Source: Paracoccus sediminilitoris (lineage in GTDB: Bacteria > Pseudomonadota > Alphaproteobacteria > Rhodobacterales > Rhodobacteraceae). Taken from it: a stretch of DNA of 64,000 nt. Every line of letters begins with the position of its first letter. Within the stretch, counting starts at the first letter, position 1. The translations under genes were made by a program, and so were the position numbers. This document shows positions 25,363-33,632 of this stretch, in pieces. The notes below the pieces were generated by a model, which did not search any database, was not told the DNA's origin, and saw only the letters and a list, made by a program, of their open reading frames with translations. The DNA lies in NCBI RefSeq assembly GCF_003259195.1, contig NZ_QJPK01000001.1:620001-684000 (forward strand), given 5' to 3'.

Positions 25363-26316
25363 ATGACAATGTGGCCAGACATCATAGATGAGGAAGACTT
25401 CATCCGTTGGCGGTCCGCACCTCATCGCTGGTTGCCTGCCGTCACCCAGATTGCAAAACGCGAACATATCGACGACCTGTCGCCGCGTTCATTCGAAACC
25501 GGCACCAACCTTGTCGTCGATTTGAACGGCCAAGTCATCCTGAAGATCTTCCCTCCGATCTACGCCGCCCAGTTCGTGGTCGAACGATTGGCGCTGCGCC
25601 TGCTTGATGGCCGCTTGTCCGTCCCCATTCCCCGGATTCTGGCAGAGGGAGAGGACAGCGGATGGTCATGGCTGATCATCACCAAGCTGCCCGGCACGGT
25701 AGGGTCCGAGGTCTGGCCCACGCTGCCTGAGGACGACCGCATCTCGGTCCTTGGCGATATCGGGCGCGTGATTGCCGAGGTCCAGGCCGTTGATCCCAAA
25801 GAGTTGCTGACGATACAGCCGGCTTGGCCGAACTTCATCCGGCAACAAGCCCAAGGCTGCATCGGTCGCCACAGACGTCAGGGTCTGCCAGAACCGCTGC
25901 TTGCCGAATTGCCGGCGCTGATCCGCACGGTGCCCTCGGTGCTGCCTTCGGATGTGCAGCCTGTCATCCTGACCGGCGAATGGATCCCCGAAAATCTGCT
26001 TCTGACCAACACGTCTGATGGCTGGCGGCTGGCGGCCGTCATCGATTTCGGCGACGTGATGACGGGCTGGCGCGAATACGACCTTCTGGGCCCAAGCACC
26101 TTCATGTGCGCGGGCGTCCCGGCCAGACTACGGGCCTTCCTGGACGGATACGGGGTTCGTGCGGCGGATTACGATCATGCCATGAGGAGACGCTTGACGA
26201 CGCTGATGATGCTGCACCGGGCCAGCGACCTGCGCCACATCGCCATCAGCGACTGGCAGTCCCGTGTCACGGGGTTCCAAGACCTCGAAGACCTCATCTG
26301 GCCCAGAACCCTGTGA
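25363..26316 (+). CDS. APH/choline-kinase-like phosphotransferase with an altered catalytic loop
   Basis: Protein of 317 residues of the aminoglycoside phosphotransferase fold. N-lobe: FETGTNLVVDLNGQVILKIF with the ATP-binding Lys; hinge WLIITKLPGT. The catalytic loop reads ILTGEWIPENLLL where the family has HGDxxxxN, so His and Asp are replaced by Thr and Glu while Asn is kept; the metal-binding IDFGD is intact. A subgroup related to hygromycin-7''-kinase uses Glu at this place, so activity is possible. A start at 25363 fits AAGGGGTGG upstream. The substrate is unknown and resistance should not be assumed. Confidence 0.7.
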   Translation: MTMWPDIIDEEDFIRWRSAPHRWLPAVTQIAKREHIDDLSPRSFETGTNLVVDLNGQVILKIFPPIYAAQFVVERLALRLLDGRLSVPIPRILAEGEDSGWSWLIITKLPGTVGSEVWPTLPEDDRISVLGDIGRVIAEVQAVDPKELLTIQPAWPNFIRQQAQGCIGRHRRQGLPEPLLAELPALIRTVPSVLPSDVQPVILTGEWIPENLLLTNTSDGWRLAAVIDFGDVMTGWREYDLLGPSTFMCAGVPARLRAFLDGYGVRAADYDHAMRRRLTTLMMLHRASDLRHIAISDWQSRVTGFQDLEDLIWPRTL

Positions 26317-26387
26317 CCACCAGTCCTCGCGGCTGGTGGCTCTGGACCTGTTCACGTCGATCAGGACGGTCCGGCAACGGCCGATCG

Positions 26388-27395
26388 TTACATCGTCAGG
26401 GCGATCTTGCCGAAATGAGCGCCGGATTCCTCATGCCGAAAGGCGTCCGCGATCTTGTCCAGTGGAAAGCTGCTGTCGATCACCGGGCGGATGCCCGTGA
26501 CCTCCAACGCCCGCACGAAATCGTTCTGCATCGACCGGCTGCCCACGATCAGACCCTGCAGACGCTGCTGCCTGGCCATCAAGGCTGCCGTGGGCACCTC
26601 TCCGGATGCACCGGTCAGCACGCCGATCAGCGCAATATGCCCGCCGATCCGACATGCCGTGATCGACTGCGGCAGGGTCGCGGGCCCACCGACTTCGATC
26701 ACATGATCGACGCCACGACCCCCGGTCATCTCCTGCACGAGGGCGCCCCATTCACCTTCCGTCTTGTAGTTGATGGTCTGCCGGATGCCCATGTCGCGCA
26801 GCCGGGTCAGCTTCTCATCCGAGGATGATGTCGCGATGACCTCAGCGCCCATGGCCAGCGCGATCTGGGCGGCAAAGATCGACACGCCGCCGGTTCCAAG
26901 GGTCAGCACCGTGTCGCCTGCCTTCAGCGCGCCATCGACGACAAGCGCACGCCATGCGGTCAGCCCGGCGGTGGTCAGCGTCGCGGCCTCGGCGTGGCTG
27001 TACCCTGCCGGAGCTTTGGTGAACCAGTTCGCGCCCCGCACCACGACCTCGCAGGCATAGCCGTCCGTGCCGTCCCCCGGTGTGCCCGAAAAGTCAGCGA
27101 CAGGCGGCGGGCCATCGGACCATTGCGGAAAGAAGCATGAAACGACGTGATCGCCCGCGCGAAACGCCTCGACACCTTCGCCGACGGCTTCGACAACCCC
27201 TGCCCCGTCAGACATCGGCACACGCCCATCCTCGGTCGGCATGCGCCCGGAAACGATGCCATAGTCGTGGTAGTTCAAGGACGAGGCATGAAGCCGGACG
27301 CGAATTTGGCCCGCCTTCGGCTGTCCGGGATCTTCAAGATCAACAAGCCGCAGCCGGTCCAGCCCGCCGGGCTGCTCTAATCTGATGGTTTTCAT
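26388..27395 (-). CDS. Medium-chain NAD(P)-dependent alcohol dehydrogenase/quinone reductase-like enzyme
   Basis: Protein of 335 residues of the MDR superfamily. GroES-like N domain with VRLHASSLNYHDYGIVSG, then LTTAGLTAWRALV, a Rossmann loop LGTGGVSIFAAQIALAMGAEVIATSSSDEK (in part) and a C-terminal GAHFGKIAL. The catalytic-zinc Cys is replaced in the NYHD segment, as in quinone-reductase and related zinc-independent members. The ATG at 27395 lacks a clear ribosome site; a TTG at 27437 is an alternative. Convergent with the kinase-like gene. Substrate unknown. Confidence 0.85.
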   Translation of the reverse strand: MKTIRLEQPGGLDRLRLVDLEDPGQPKAGQIRVRLHASSLNYHDYGIVSGRMPTEDGRVPMSDGAGVVEAVGEGVEAFRAGDHVVSCFFPQWSDGPPPVADFSGTPGDGTDGYACEVVVRGANWFTKAPAGYSHAEAATLTTAGLTAWRALVVDGALKAGDTVLTLGTGGVSIFAAQIALAMGAEVIATSSSDEKLTRLRDMGIRQTINYKTEGEWGALVQEMTGGRGVDHVIEVGGPATLPQSITACRIGGHIALIGVLTGASGEVPTAALMARQQRLQGLIVGSRSMQNDFVRALEVTGIRPVIDSSFPLDKIADAFRHEESGAHFGKIALTM

Positions 27396-28051
27396 AGGAG
27401 GTCCCGCTGGTTGAGTAGTGCCTGATCCAGCCGCCAATGGTCAGCCCCGGCAAAGGGAAGACCAATGCCCGCCCGGAAATTGCTTCTGGCACCGAACGTT
27501 GCCGTCTGTTCGGCAGTTCCTTCGCGATCCTGCCTGTCGGGCGACGGCAGGTACGGAAACTCGACCTGTGGCCCTTCCAAACCGCCTGGACGGACACTGC
27601 ACTGATCTTGCTGGCGGACGGCATTCCCGCAGGCACCACCCAGCCACACGGGCGTTGCCGGGAAGCCCCCAGTCGACCTGACGATGCCAGGCGGTCGATC
27701 CGAAATTGTCGGCGGCACGCGAAATCAGCGTTGGCCCTCAAGGTCGGATTTCCGCATGGCATTCCGAACATATCCGGTTGCTGGGATATCCACGGTATCT
27801 TTGCATGCAAGTGCGCTACAAGAACGGGGGATTGATGGGCGCCCGGGGCCCTGTATCAGTGTAGAAACACGCGTAACAGTGCCATCAGGTTCAAGAAATA
27901 CTGGTGCCCAATCGGCTCTTAGGCGGACAATGCTGCCATTTTACACAGGTAGAGTTGCCATTGAAAGTTCAAGGAAAATGGCCGCTTGAAGCGGCCAATC
28001 AAGTGTGGTGAGGACGCTGCGGCGTATCCGCTTCGTAGGCGCCTGAATTTT
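27396..28051. other. 656-base gap at the edge of the accessory patch
   Basis: Open frames of about 130-155 codons exist on both strands but show no recognisable motif, good start or neighbour logic. This is probably the left border of the mobile-element-rich region. The only clear signal is the hairpin at 27975-27997. Confidence 0.5.
27975..27997 (-). terminator. Rho-independent terminator reading left
   Basis: GGCCGCTT and AAGCGGCC form an 8-bp stem around one G; on the minus strand it is followed by four T residues. It closes the minus-strand transposition-gene relic that ends at 28052. Confidence 0.75.
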
Positions 28052-28997
28052 TCAGATATCGATTCGCAGCGCGTTGAAGCCCCGGTCGCCTTCGGCGCGA
28101 CCGATGTTTTTCACCTCGCCTAAGAAAATCCGTTGCAGAAGATCGCGCATGGGGATTCGCGCGCGCTTCATGCACTGCGTGAGCGTCACCCACTCCACCG
28201 TCAAATGTGGCATTTCCGGTGCCAGATCGTGGAGCCGGTCAAGCACGAAATCGACCTCCCGGCTGTCAAATCCACACCTGTCTCGCTTGTTCTCTCCTTG
28301 GCTGCGGAACAGCGGAGTGAGATAACCGAACTCGATCAGGCATCTGACGATCGGCCGCGTCGCGTTCATCCTTGCGGGCAGCGTCTCGAAGGGCACGGAC
28401 CGGTCAGAGCCGCTGCTGCATCCTGCGCCTGTTTGACATCTACAAGGAGGATGGAGTTGGATTTTCCGGTATCGTTGTGAGTGATAAGGCGCCGCTCTAC
28501 AAGGATCTTGCGCAGCGTCTGGCGATGGGCGCCGGTTTCCAGCGCCAGCATTGAATCGAGTATTTGTGCCGCCGCGTGATGCGTGCGCCCAGCAGCTCCC
28601 GCCCGACACACACGTCCATGTTCCGCAGAATATAGTTTCGCAGGAGCCGCTTGATCGGACCGTGATCAGAGCGATTGCCCGGCTTCAGCAGCCACCGATG
28701 AAGTTGACCGAAGACCGTGGCGTAGTTCTGTCCGCCTTGCCCTCGGTCCATGGCCGAGACATGCAAGGTGTCGAAAGCGGAGTGCAGGCCTGCTTTTCCT
28801 GCGGACGTCCATTGCCACCCTGAGCGATCTGCGAGGTCCCAGCCGTCTTGATCGATCGCGCCGAGGATGATGCTCGTCCCGAACGACATCACGATGCCGA
28901 GCATCTGGGTTGCCTTGACTGCCTGTTCCAGCGTCTGGCCGTCCAGCCACTCGGGGCCCTTGCGACCGTCGAGACGCTCCAGGACATAGCTTTGCAT
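28052..28997 (-). pseudogene. TniQ-like transposition protein relic, two frameshifts
   Basis: Reading left from 28997, the chain starts MQSYVLERLDGRKG and runs through VFGQLHRWLLKP, LLRNYILRNMD and ELLGARITRRHKYSIQ, a helix-turn-helix border typical of TniQ/TnsD-type proteins of Tn5053- and Tn7-like elements. Continuation needs a frame change near 28550 (MLALETGAHRQTLRKILVE) and another near 28400 (MNATRPIVRCLIEFGYL up to LRIDI). The gene is therefore broken. No tniA/tniB or tnsC partner is seen nearby, so it is an orphan relic. The TniQ name is an inference from pattern, not from a database match. Confidence 0.6.
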
Positions 28998-29170
28998 TAG
29001 CGGCGGTTCGGCCAGAAGCCTCTTCAGCTTCGCGTTCTCGTCCTCCAGCGCCTTCAGTCGCTTCGCCTCCGACACCGTCATGCCGCCGAACTTGGCATTC
29101 CAGTTGTAAAAGGTGCCTTCCGATATGCCGTGCTTGCGGCACAGGTCAGCGCACTTCGCACCGTGACTGG
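28998..29170 (-). pseudogene. IS3-family transposase OrfA fragment fused to the TniQ relic
   Basis: The minus strand encodes GAKCADLCRKHGISEGTFYNW followed by MTVSEAKRLKALEDENAKL and KRLLAE, the helix-turn-helix and leucine-zipper end of IS3-family OrfA. The usual OrfA C terminus and the whole OrfB are missing, and the frame runs straight into the TniQ-like chain at 28997. The beginning of OrfA is also absent next to the Hint gene. This is a recombination scar. Confidence 0.75.
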
Positions 29171-29184
29171 ACTTTGCATGTGCC

Positions 29185-30153
29185 CTACGCGCTGACCATC
29201 TTCTTCCGATTTCGGTGATGACGTTCGGCGAGCTTGCGACCCATTCGTCCCGATACCAGGGTTCGAGCAGCCATTAAGGATTCTTCGCCATTCCGTAATT
29301 CCGGGAAGATCGCGAAGATCTCTTCTCTTGCGGGTGCGCCCATCGACTTCAAAGCTTCTGCGCCGGTAAAAAGGCTCTCCGTGACTGCGCCATTCGACAA
29401 GACCAGTTCATGCCGGTCGAACAGAATATGAAAATAGGTCACCTTTTCAGCTGAATCTGCGATCGCGATACCGTCTAGTTCCAACAGTTGCCTTGCTGCG
29501 ACAAGAACCTCGGGGCACCCGAACATCCGCTGCGCGATGTTTGAACGGACAAGCACGCGATGTTGCGGCGAGACGAGAAGATCAGATGCAGGCTGGCCAT
29601 CGCCCAAGGCACCGGCAGAAATCCGGATTGGTCGCAACGAAGGCTGAACTGCTAACCGTTCTCGGCCGCACTGACGCGAACCGATCCAACGGACAGGCTG
29701 GAAGTCATGATCCACAGTCCAGACAAGATCGCCCACCTGAAGGCTTGCGACCCGCCTTTCTCCGTCCAGCGTGGAGATCAATGTCCCTTCAGTGAAGCAA
29801 GGGGGCATGAAAGCATCTGCAGTATTGATATCCCCCAATCCGGTGATCGTTGGATATGTAAAGTTCTGCGGGTCGTCGACATTGCCATAAAGCTGGTATT
29901 CGTCTGTTGCGACATTGTTACGCGTCACGATGAACGTTTCGCCATTCTGGGTGATCGTTCCGATGAATGTTTCATTTTCGGTTCCGAACGAAGCTCCAGT
30001 AGACAGCTCTCCCGGCGTAAAGACTTTGTCCTCCTCCGCACTCTCGAAATCGCTATCGATAACTGTCCCCGAAACAATAACTGGCCCTGTATTAATCCAT
30101 TCGCCAGGACCTGAGAAATATGTCAAAAAGACGTTATAACTATATTCGTCCAT
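29185..30153 (-). CDS. Hint-domain (Hedgehog/intein-type) protein
   Basis: Protein of 322 residues. The first 118 residues form an acidic domain of unknown fold (GPVIVSGTVIDSD, FIGTITQNGETFIVTRN). The Hint domain starts at CFTEGTLISTLDGE with the nucleophilic Cys, continues with LQVGDLVWTVDHDFQPVRWIG and includes SPQHRVLV with the conserved His. Proteins of this type are frequent in Rhodobacteraceae, usually as C-terminal modules of secreted proteins, and may self-process. The start at 30153 has a GGGGGGA site. It has lower GC content and AT-rich flanks, consistent with transfer. Confidence 0.85.
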   Translation of the reverse strand: MDEYSYNVFLTYFSGPGEWINTGPVIVSGTVIDSDFESAEEDKVFTPGELSTGASFGTENETFIGTITQNGETFIVTRNNVATDEYQLYGNVDDPQNFTYPTITGLGDINTADAFMPPCFTEGTLISTLDGERRVASLQVGDLVWTVDHDFQPVRWIGSRQCGRERLAVQPSLRPIRISAGALGDGQPASDLLVSPQHRVLVRSNIAQRMFGCPEVLVAARQLLELDGIAIADSAEKVTYFHILFDRHELVLSNGAVTESLFTGAEALKSMGAPAREEIFAIFPELRNGEESLMAARTLVSGRMGRKLAERHHRNRKKMVSA

Positions 30154-30493
30154 TTCCCCCCGATGTCCAAAATGTTGAAGACGTCTGATCAAGGAAATTA
30201 TGTCGCCGTTTCTGCGTCATATTGTATTGTAGCTGTAGTACTATTTTTGCATTCTTTTATCGACGGCTCACAGCTTTATCACCTCCAATCTCTAAGCCGT
30301 AAAGGCTGCCGAGAGCGAGTCAGGGCGTCAGGTCACTCAATCATGCCTTAACTCAGCTCTTGTTGCGACAAATTTTTTCAGACGTCTCAAGAAAAGCTTG
30401 GCAGAGTATACTTTCCGTGCGTCCTTGGATCTGCGCATGTCAGATTATTTGCTTCCACGAATCAAATCTTGCAAACCAAAACAGGAGAGAATG
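30154..30493. other. 340-base AT-rich divergent promoter region
   Basis: It lies between the Hint gene and a small secreted-protein gene transcribed in opposite directions. No gene is visible. The sequence around 30180-30300 is much richer in A and T than the core genome and probably contains both promoters. Confidence 0.5.
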
Positions 30494-30877
30494 ATGCCTT
30501 CGCACCGAATGACAGCCTTTGGTCTTATGGCCTCGGCATATGCGTTCTGTGTCGCTGTTCCGGCCTATGCTCAGATCCCGACTTTGAATGCGACCTGCCC
30601 GACGGGGATTGAAGTTCACGCTGACGAAGGCGGCCCGGTCTATGTGAACGGGAACGAAGCCTCGATCGAGAAATTTAACGAATCTGTTTATGAGGCAACG
30701 CATAGCAACATCACGGTCGAGATCATGACGTCGGCCGACGGTTCGGTATCAGTTTCCTATACGGGGCCGGGTGGCGCCAACGGGATTTGCCAAGTTCATG
30801 GATCTTCCCCGGTCGAAGAAACATGCCCGGTTGATGTGAGCGAAGCCGATCGCGCTAATTACCCGGCCTGCAACTGA
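30494..30877 (+). CDS. Small secreted protein, unknown function
   Basis: Protein of 127 residues with a signal peptide ending AYAQ. The mature part begins with TCPTGIEVHADEGGPVYVNG and carries four Cys residues, with SVSYTGPGGANGICQVHG and EETCPVDVSEADRANYPACN near the end; two disulfides are likely in the periplasm or outside. AGGAG six bases before 30494 selects this ATG over the one three bases earlier. It lies in a run of small secreted genes. Family not recognised. Confidence 0.7.
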   Translation: MPSHRMTAFGLMASAYAFCVAVPAYAQIPTLNATCPTGIEVHADEGGPVYVNGNEASIEKFNESVYEATHSNITVEIMTSADGSVSVSYTGPGGANGICQVHGSSPVEETCPVDVSEADRANYPACN

Positions 30878-30915
30878 CGAAGGATTTAAACGCGAGCAAA
30901 TCAAGGAGCCGATCC

Positions 30916-31239
30916 ATGAGGCCCAGTTTCCTGTCGCCGATCCTCTTCGGATTGCTTTCCACCGCTGCATATGCCCAGTCGAGCGAGTCGATGATCGAAG
31001 ATTGTGGTGTCGCGACGCAATCCTATTTTCAGGAATTCACAGCCAGGACTGAGATGAAATACGAAGGCCAGCGCGTCGATGGAACCTATGCTATCAACGG
31101 CACCATCTACCTGGAAAACATGAGCGACGACATCTAGTGTTCCTATGCCTCAGACGGCGAGACGATGGTGGATTTCTTTGCCGAAGGAGCGTCGCAACCA
31201 GAATTCCTGAAGGGGTCCAAAAGCCCTTACATGGATTGA
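30916..31239 (+). pseudogene. Small secreted-protein gene interrupted by an in-frame TAG
   Basis: The reading frame opens with a signal peptide (MRPSFLSPILFGLLSTAAYA) and reaches a TAG at 31135-31137. The same frame then continues for another 33 codons (CSYASDGETMVDFFAEGA...) to a TGA at 31237. The part after the stop resembles the C terminus of the lipoprotein at 32520 (CIAYSDGT...DEGA), which shows that the intact protein was 107 residues long. It is therefore a nonsense-mutated gene, unless the stop is read through. Confidence 0.75.
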
Positions 31240-31462
31240 CGTGTATCATGGGTAGACGGGTATTGACGCTCCTAATAGCTCATCTCGCATCAGGGCTTGA
31301 TTTATCAGGACTTTATTTTGCCATTTTGAGGCATTGCGTGTGGAAATTGAACAGATAAAATTTGCACCTAGATAATATTTTTCTTGATTTTTTGGTTCGC
31401 GCGATAAAGGCTTCAACGTTAAACTAGACTTTCTCGGAACTGCCTGATTGGGAGATTGGGTC

Positions 31463-32488
31463 GTGCGAAGACTTTCCATGATGATTGCGGCGGTCTTTCT
31501 ATCGGTGTTTCCGGCCATCGGATATGCCCAGCAATCAGCTGCGATCCGCTTTCCCGCAGGGGCAAGCAACACTCAGATCTCGGGCAGGATTTCGGGCCGG
31601 GACGAGATGCTTTACACCATCGGCGCCGAGGCGGGTCAGACACTCAGCATCCGCATGAATTCGGCCAATACGGCCGCCTACTTCAACGTTTTCGCGCCGG
31701 GCAGCGGTCCGGGGGATCAGGCACTGGCAATTGGCAGCATGACCGACCCGCTGAATGAATGGTCGGGGAGGCTTTCTGCTTCAGGAAATTACACCATTCA
31801 GGTCTATCTTTATCGCAACGCCGCGCGCCGTGGAGAAAGCGCGGCGTTCGATCTTGATGTCTCGGTGAAAGGCAGGCGTTTGGCGCGTGTAGAGGGCGAT
31901 TTTGCCGATGGGCTGGCGGGGGGTCCGGATTTCCTACAGGTCAGCGTCGTGGGCGACGACACACTGAACCTTCGGGCTCGGCCCTCGGCCGGGGCGAAGA
32001 TCCTGACACGGCTGGTCGACGGACAGAATGTCCGCAACATGGGTTGCCGCATGTCCGAAGGCGGGCGCTGGTGCCACGTCGGGACTATCGACAGCCGGTT
32101 CAAGGGCTGGGCATCGGGCGCATATCTGATCGAGGGATCAGCGCCGGAAAACAAATCGCAGGCACCGTTGCATTCCAGGGGCCCCGAGCGTGTGCACTTC
32201 GCCGCCGGCACCTCGGGGGCCACGTTGCACGGAACGCTCGCACCTGGGGATAGCCGCCGCTATGCGCTGAACATTCGGAACGGGCAAGACCTGGTCGTCG
32301 AAGTCCGCCACCGCGGCAATCCGATCTCCTACCAGATCTTCAACCCTGACCAGAGCTTCCTTCTGGATCAGGTGTCCAGCGACCTGCCCTATCGCGGCCA
32401 GGTCTGGCAAACGGGCGATCATGTCATCGAAGTGATCAATCGAACGAATGGCACGGTCAACTATACGGTCGTTTTTGGTGTCGACTAA
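31463..32488 (+). CDS. Periplasmic SH3b protein flanked by two lysozyme-inhibitor-like domains
   Basis: Protein of 341 residues with a signal peptide ending GYAQ. Three parts are seen: an N-terminal beta domain (IRFPAGASNTQISGRI, AYFNVFAPG, NYTIQVYLYRNAARRGE) like proteins annotated as g-type lysozyme inhibitors; a bacterial SH3 domain (DDTLNLRARPSAGAKILTRL to WASGAYL); and a second beta domain (VHFAAGTSGATLHGTL, HVIEVINRTNGTVNYTV) that repeats the first. GTG at 31463 with GGGAG eight bases upstream is preferred over a TTG at 31448. It may protect peptidoglycan or bind it; this is inference from domain type. Confidence 0.75.
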   Translation: MRRLSMMIAAVFLSVFPAIGYAQQSAAIRFPAGASNTQISGRISGRDEMLYTIGAEAGQTLSIRMNSANTAAYFNVFAPGSGPGDQALAIGSMTDPLNEWSGRLSASGNYTIQVYLYRNAARRGESAAFDLDVSVKGRRLARVEGDFADGLAGGPDFLQVSVVGDDTLNLRARPSAGAKILTRLVDGQNVRNMGCRMSEGGRWCHVGTIDSRFKGWASGAYLIEGSAPENKSQAPLHSRGPERVHFAAGTSGATLHGTLAPGDSRRYALNIRNGQDLVVEVRHRGNPISYQIFNPDQSFLLDQVSSDLPYRGQVWQTGDHVIEVINRTNGTVNYTVVFGVD

Positions 32489-32519
32489 TCCAACCCGGAT
32501 CGATGAAAGGACTGCCACC

Positions 32520-32813
32520 ATGAAATTCACTGCCATCCTGTTCGCACTCGGCGCTGTTGCCACACTGTCCGCCTGCGTGGAAGAAGTCGCCGAAGCAAGC
32601 ACTTCACCATCGCTCGCTGAACAGGCTTGCCTCCGCGATGTAACGGCCGTGACAAGCAATCCCGATGTGACGCTGCTGGGTTCTGAATTCTCAGAGGCCG
32701 GAACCTATGTGCGTGTCGGCGTCGGCCCAAGCAGGGCACCGTGGAAATGCATCGCCTACTCTGACGGAACCACCGACTCGATCGAGTCACTGACCGATGA
32801 GGGTGCCGCCTAG
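32520..32813 (+). CDS. Small lipoprotein, unknown function
   Basis: Protein of 97 residues with a lipoprotein signal (GAVATLSAC, lipid on Cys19). The mature domain AEQACLRDVTAVTSNPDV and SEFSEAGTYVRVGVG followed by PWKCIAYSDGT has two Cys residues and belongs to a group of short alphaproteobacterial envelope proteins without known function. It lies 32 bases after the SH3b gene and six bases before a membrane-protein gene, so the genes 31463-33073 are likely co-transcribed. Confidence 0.75.
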   Translation: MKFTAILFALGAVATLSACVEEVAEASTSPSLAEQACLRDVTAVTSNPDVTLLGSEFSEAGTYVRVGVGPSRAPWKCIAYSDGTTDSIESLTDEGAA

Positions 32814-32818
32814 GCAGC

Positions 32819-33073
32819 ATGCGGCGGCTTTCAGATGTCCTTTTCTGGGGGCTGATCGCGCTCTATACGCTTGCACTGCTGGTGTTGGCGGTCGGCCTGC
32901 TGGGGGCGGAGAAGGAGCCGCTCTCAGCCGTCTATGTCGTCATTCTCGGCCTGCCATGGACGAGGGCCATCGAAGGGGTGCCCGGATGGGCCTTACCTTG
33001 GCTCACAACCCTTGCGCCGCTTCTGAACATTGCCCTTCTTGGATGGCTACGAAGGGTCGCCAAGCGCCGCTAG
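32819..33073 (+). CDS. Small two- to three-helix membrane protein
   Basis: Protein of 84 residues with hydrophobic helices at about 8-28, 36-48 and 58-77 and a basic end (RRVAKRR). The VILGLPWTR segment resembles small membrane proteins of the SCO4225 type, but the match is weak. It begins six bases after the lipoprotein gene. Function unknown. Confidence 0.6.
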   Translation: MRRLSDVLFWGLIALYTLALLVLAVGLLGAEKEPLSAVYVVILGLPWTRAIEGVPGWALPWLTTLAPLLNIALLGWLRRVAKRR

Positions 33074-33083
33074 AGGTTATGCC

Positions 33084-33398
33084 ATGAGCAAGCTGTTTGT
33101 CGCAGCCCTGTCCCTTATATTCGGCCTCGTGATCGGCGCGATGCTGGGAGCCTTGCTGGTTGGCGGTGCCACCGGCATTGGCGTCGCGACCGGCCTCGGG
33201 GCAGGGATCTGCTCGACCGTAGAGGCCGCGTATGACGAAGGGCTACTGACTGCCGAGCAGGTAGACCAAGCTCTCAACCGGGCGGTTGCAAATCTGCGGG
33301 ACCAGTGGGACAGCGAGGATACAATGCCCGTAATAGGCAGCGCTGCCGAATGCGAGCGGGTCATGGATGATCTTCGCGGCGTTTCGACCGCAGACTGA
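33084..33398 (+). CDS. Small membrane-anchored protein, unknown function
   Basis: Protein of 104 residues. The N-terminal helix (about 5-45) is rich in Gly and Ala with repeated GxxxG spacing (FGLVIGAMLGALLVGG), suggesting helix packing; a soluble C-terminal part (TAEQVDQALNRAVANL) follows. Eleven bases after the previous gene, hence probably in the same transcript. Family not recognised. Confidence 0.6.
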   Translation: MSKLFVAALSLIFGLVIGAMLGALLVGGATGIGVATGLGAGICSTVEAAYDEGLLTAEQVDQALNRAVANLRDQWDSEDTMPVIGSAAECERVMDDLRGVSTAD

Positions 33399-33632
33399 AC
33401 AACCGTCCCTCTGCATTGCAAAAAACATAAAGAATGTCTCTCATCCCGAGTGGCAATGCGACGATCCAATTGGGGTCTCCTTGCTGGGACATCTTCGTCA
33501 TGTTGCACCCCAAACGCGTTCGGGCGCGACGGAGGCATCGGCATCGTCGAAAAGGAAAACCTTGCTCGGAACCCTAAAATTATTTGATTGCCAGACGCAA
33601 TTTTCTGACAATCTTTGCTGGCAAAATAACCG

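Noticed and set aside
24892-25366. Open frames in the gap before the APH-like gene
   Set aside because: Several overlapping frames with no coding character or family likeness.
25363-26316. Antibiotic-resistance gene
   Set aside because: The fold is APH-like but the catalytic loop is altered and relatives act on many substrates, so resistance cannot be claimed.
27437-27835. Open frames of 130-155 codons on both strands at the edge of the accessory patch
   Set aside because: No motif, no ribosome site, no neighbour support; too weak to call a gene.
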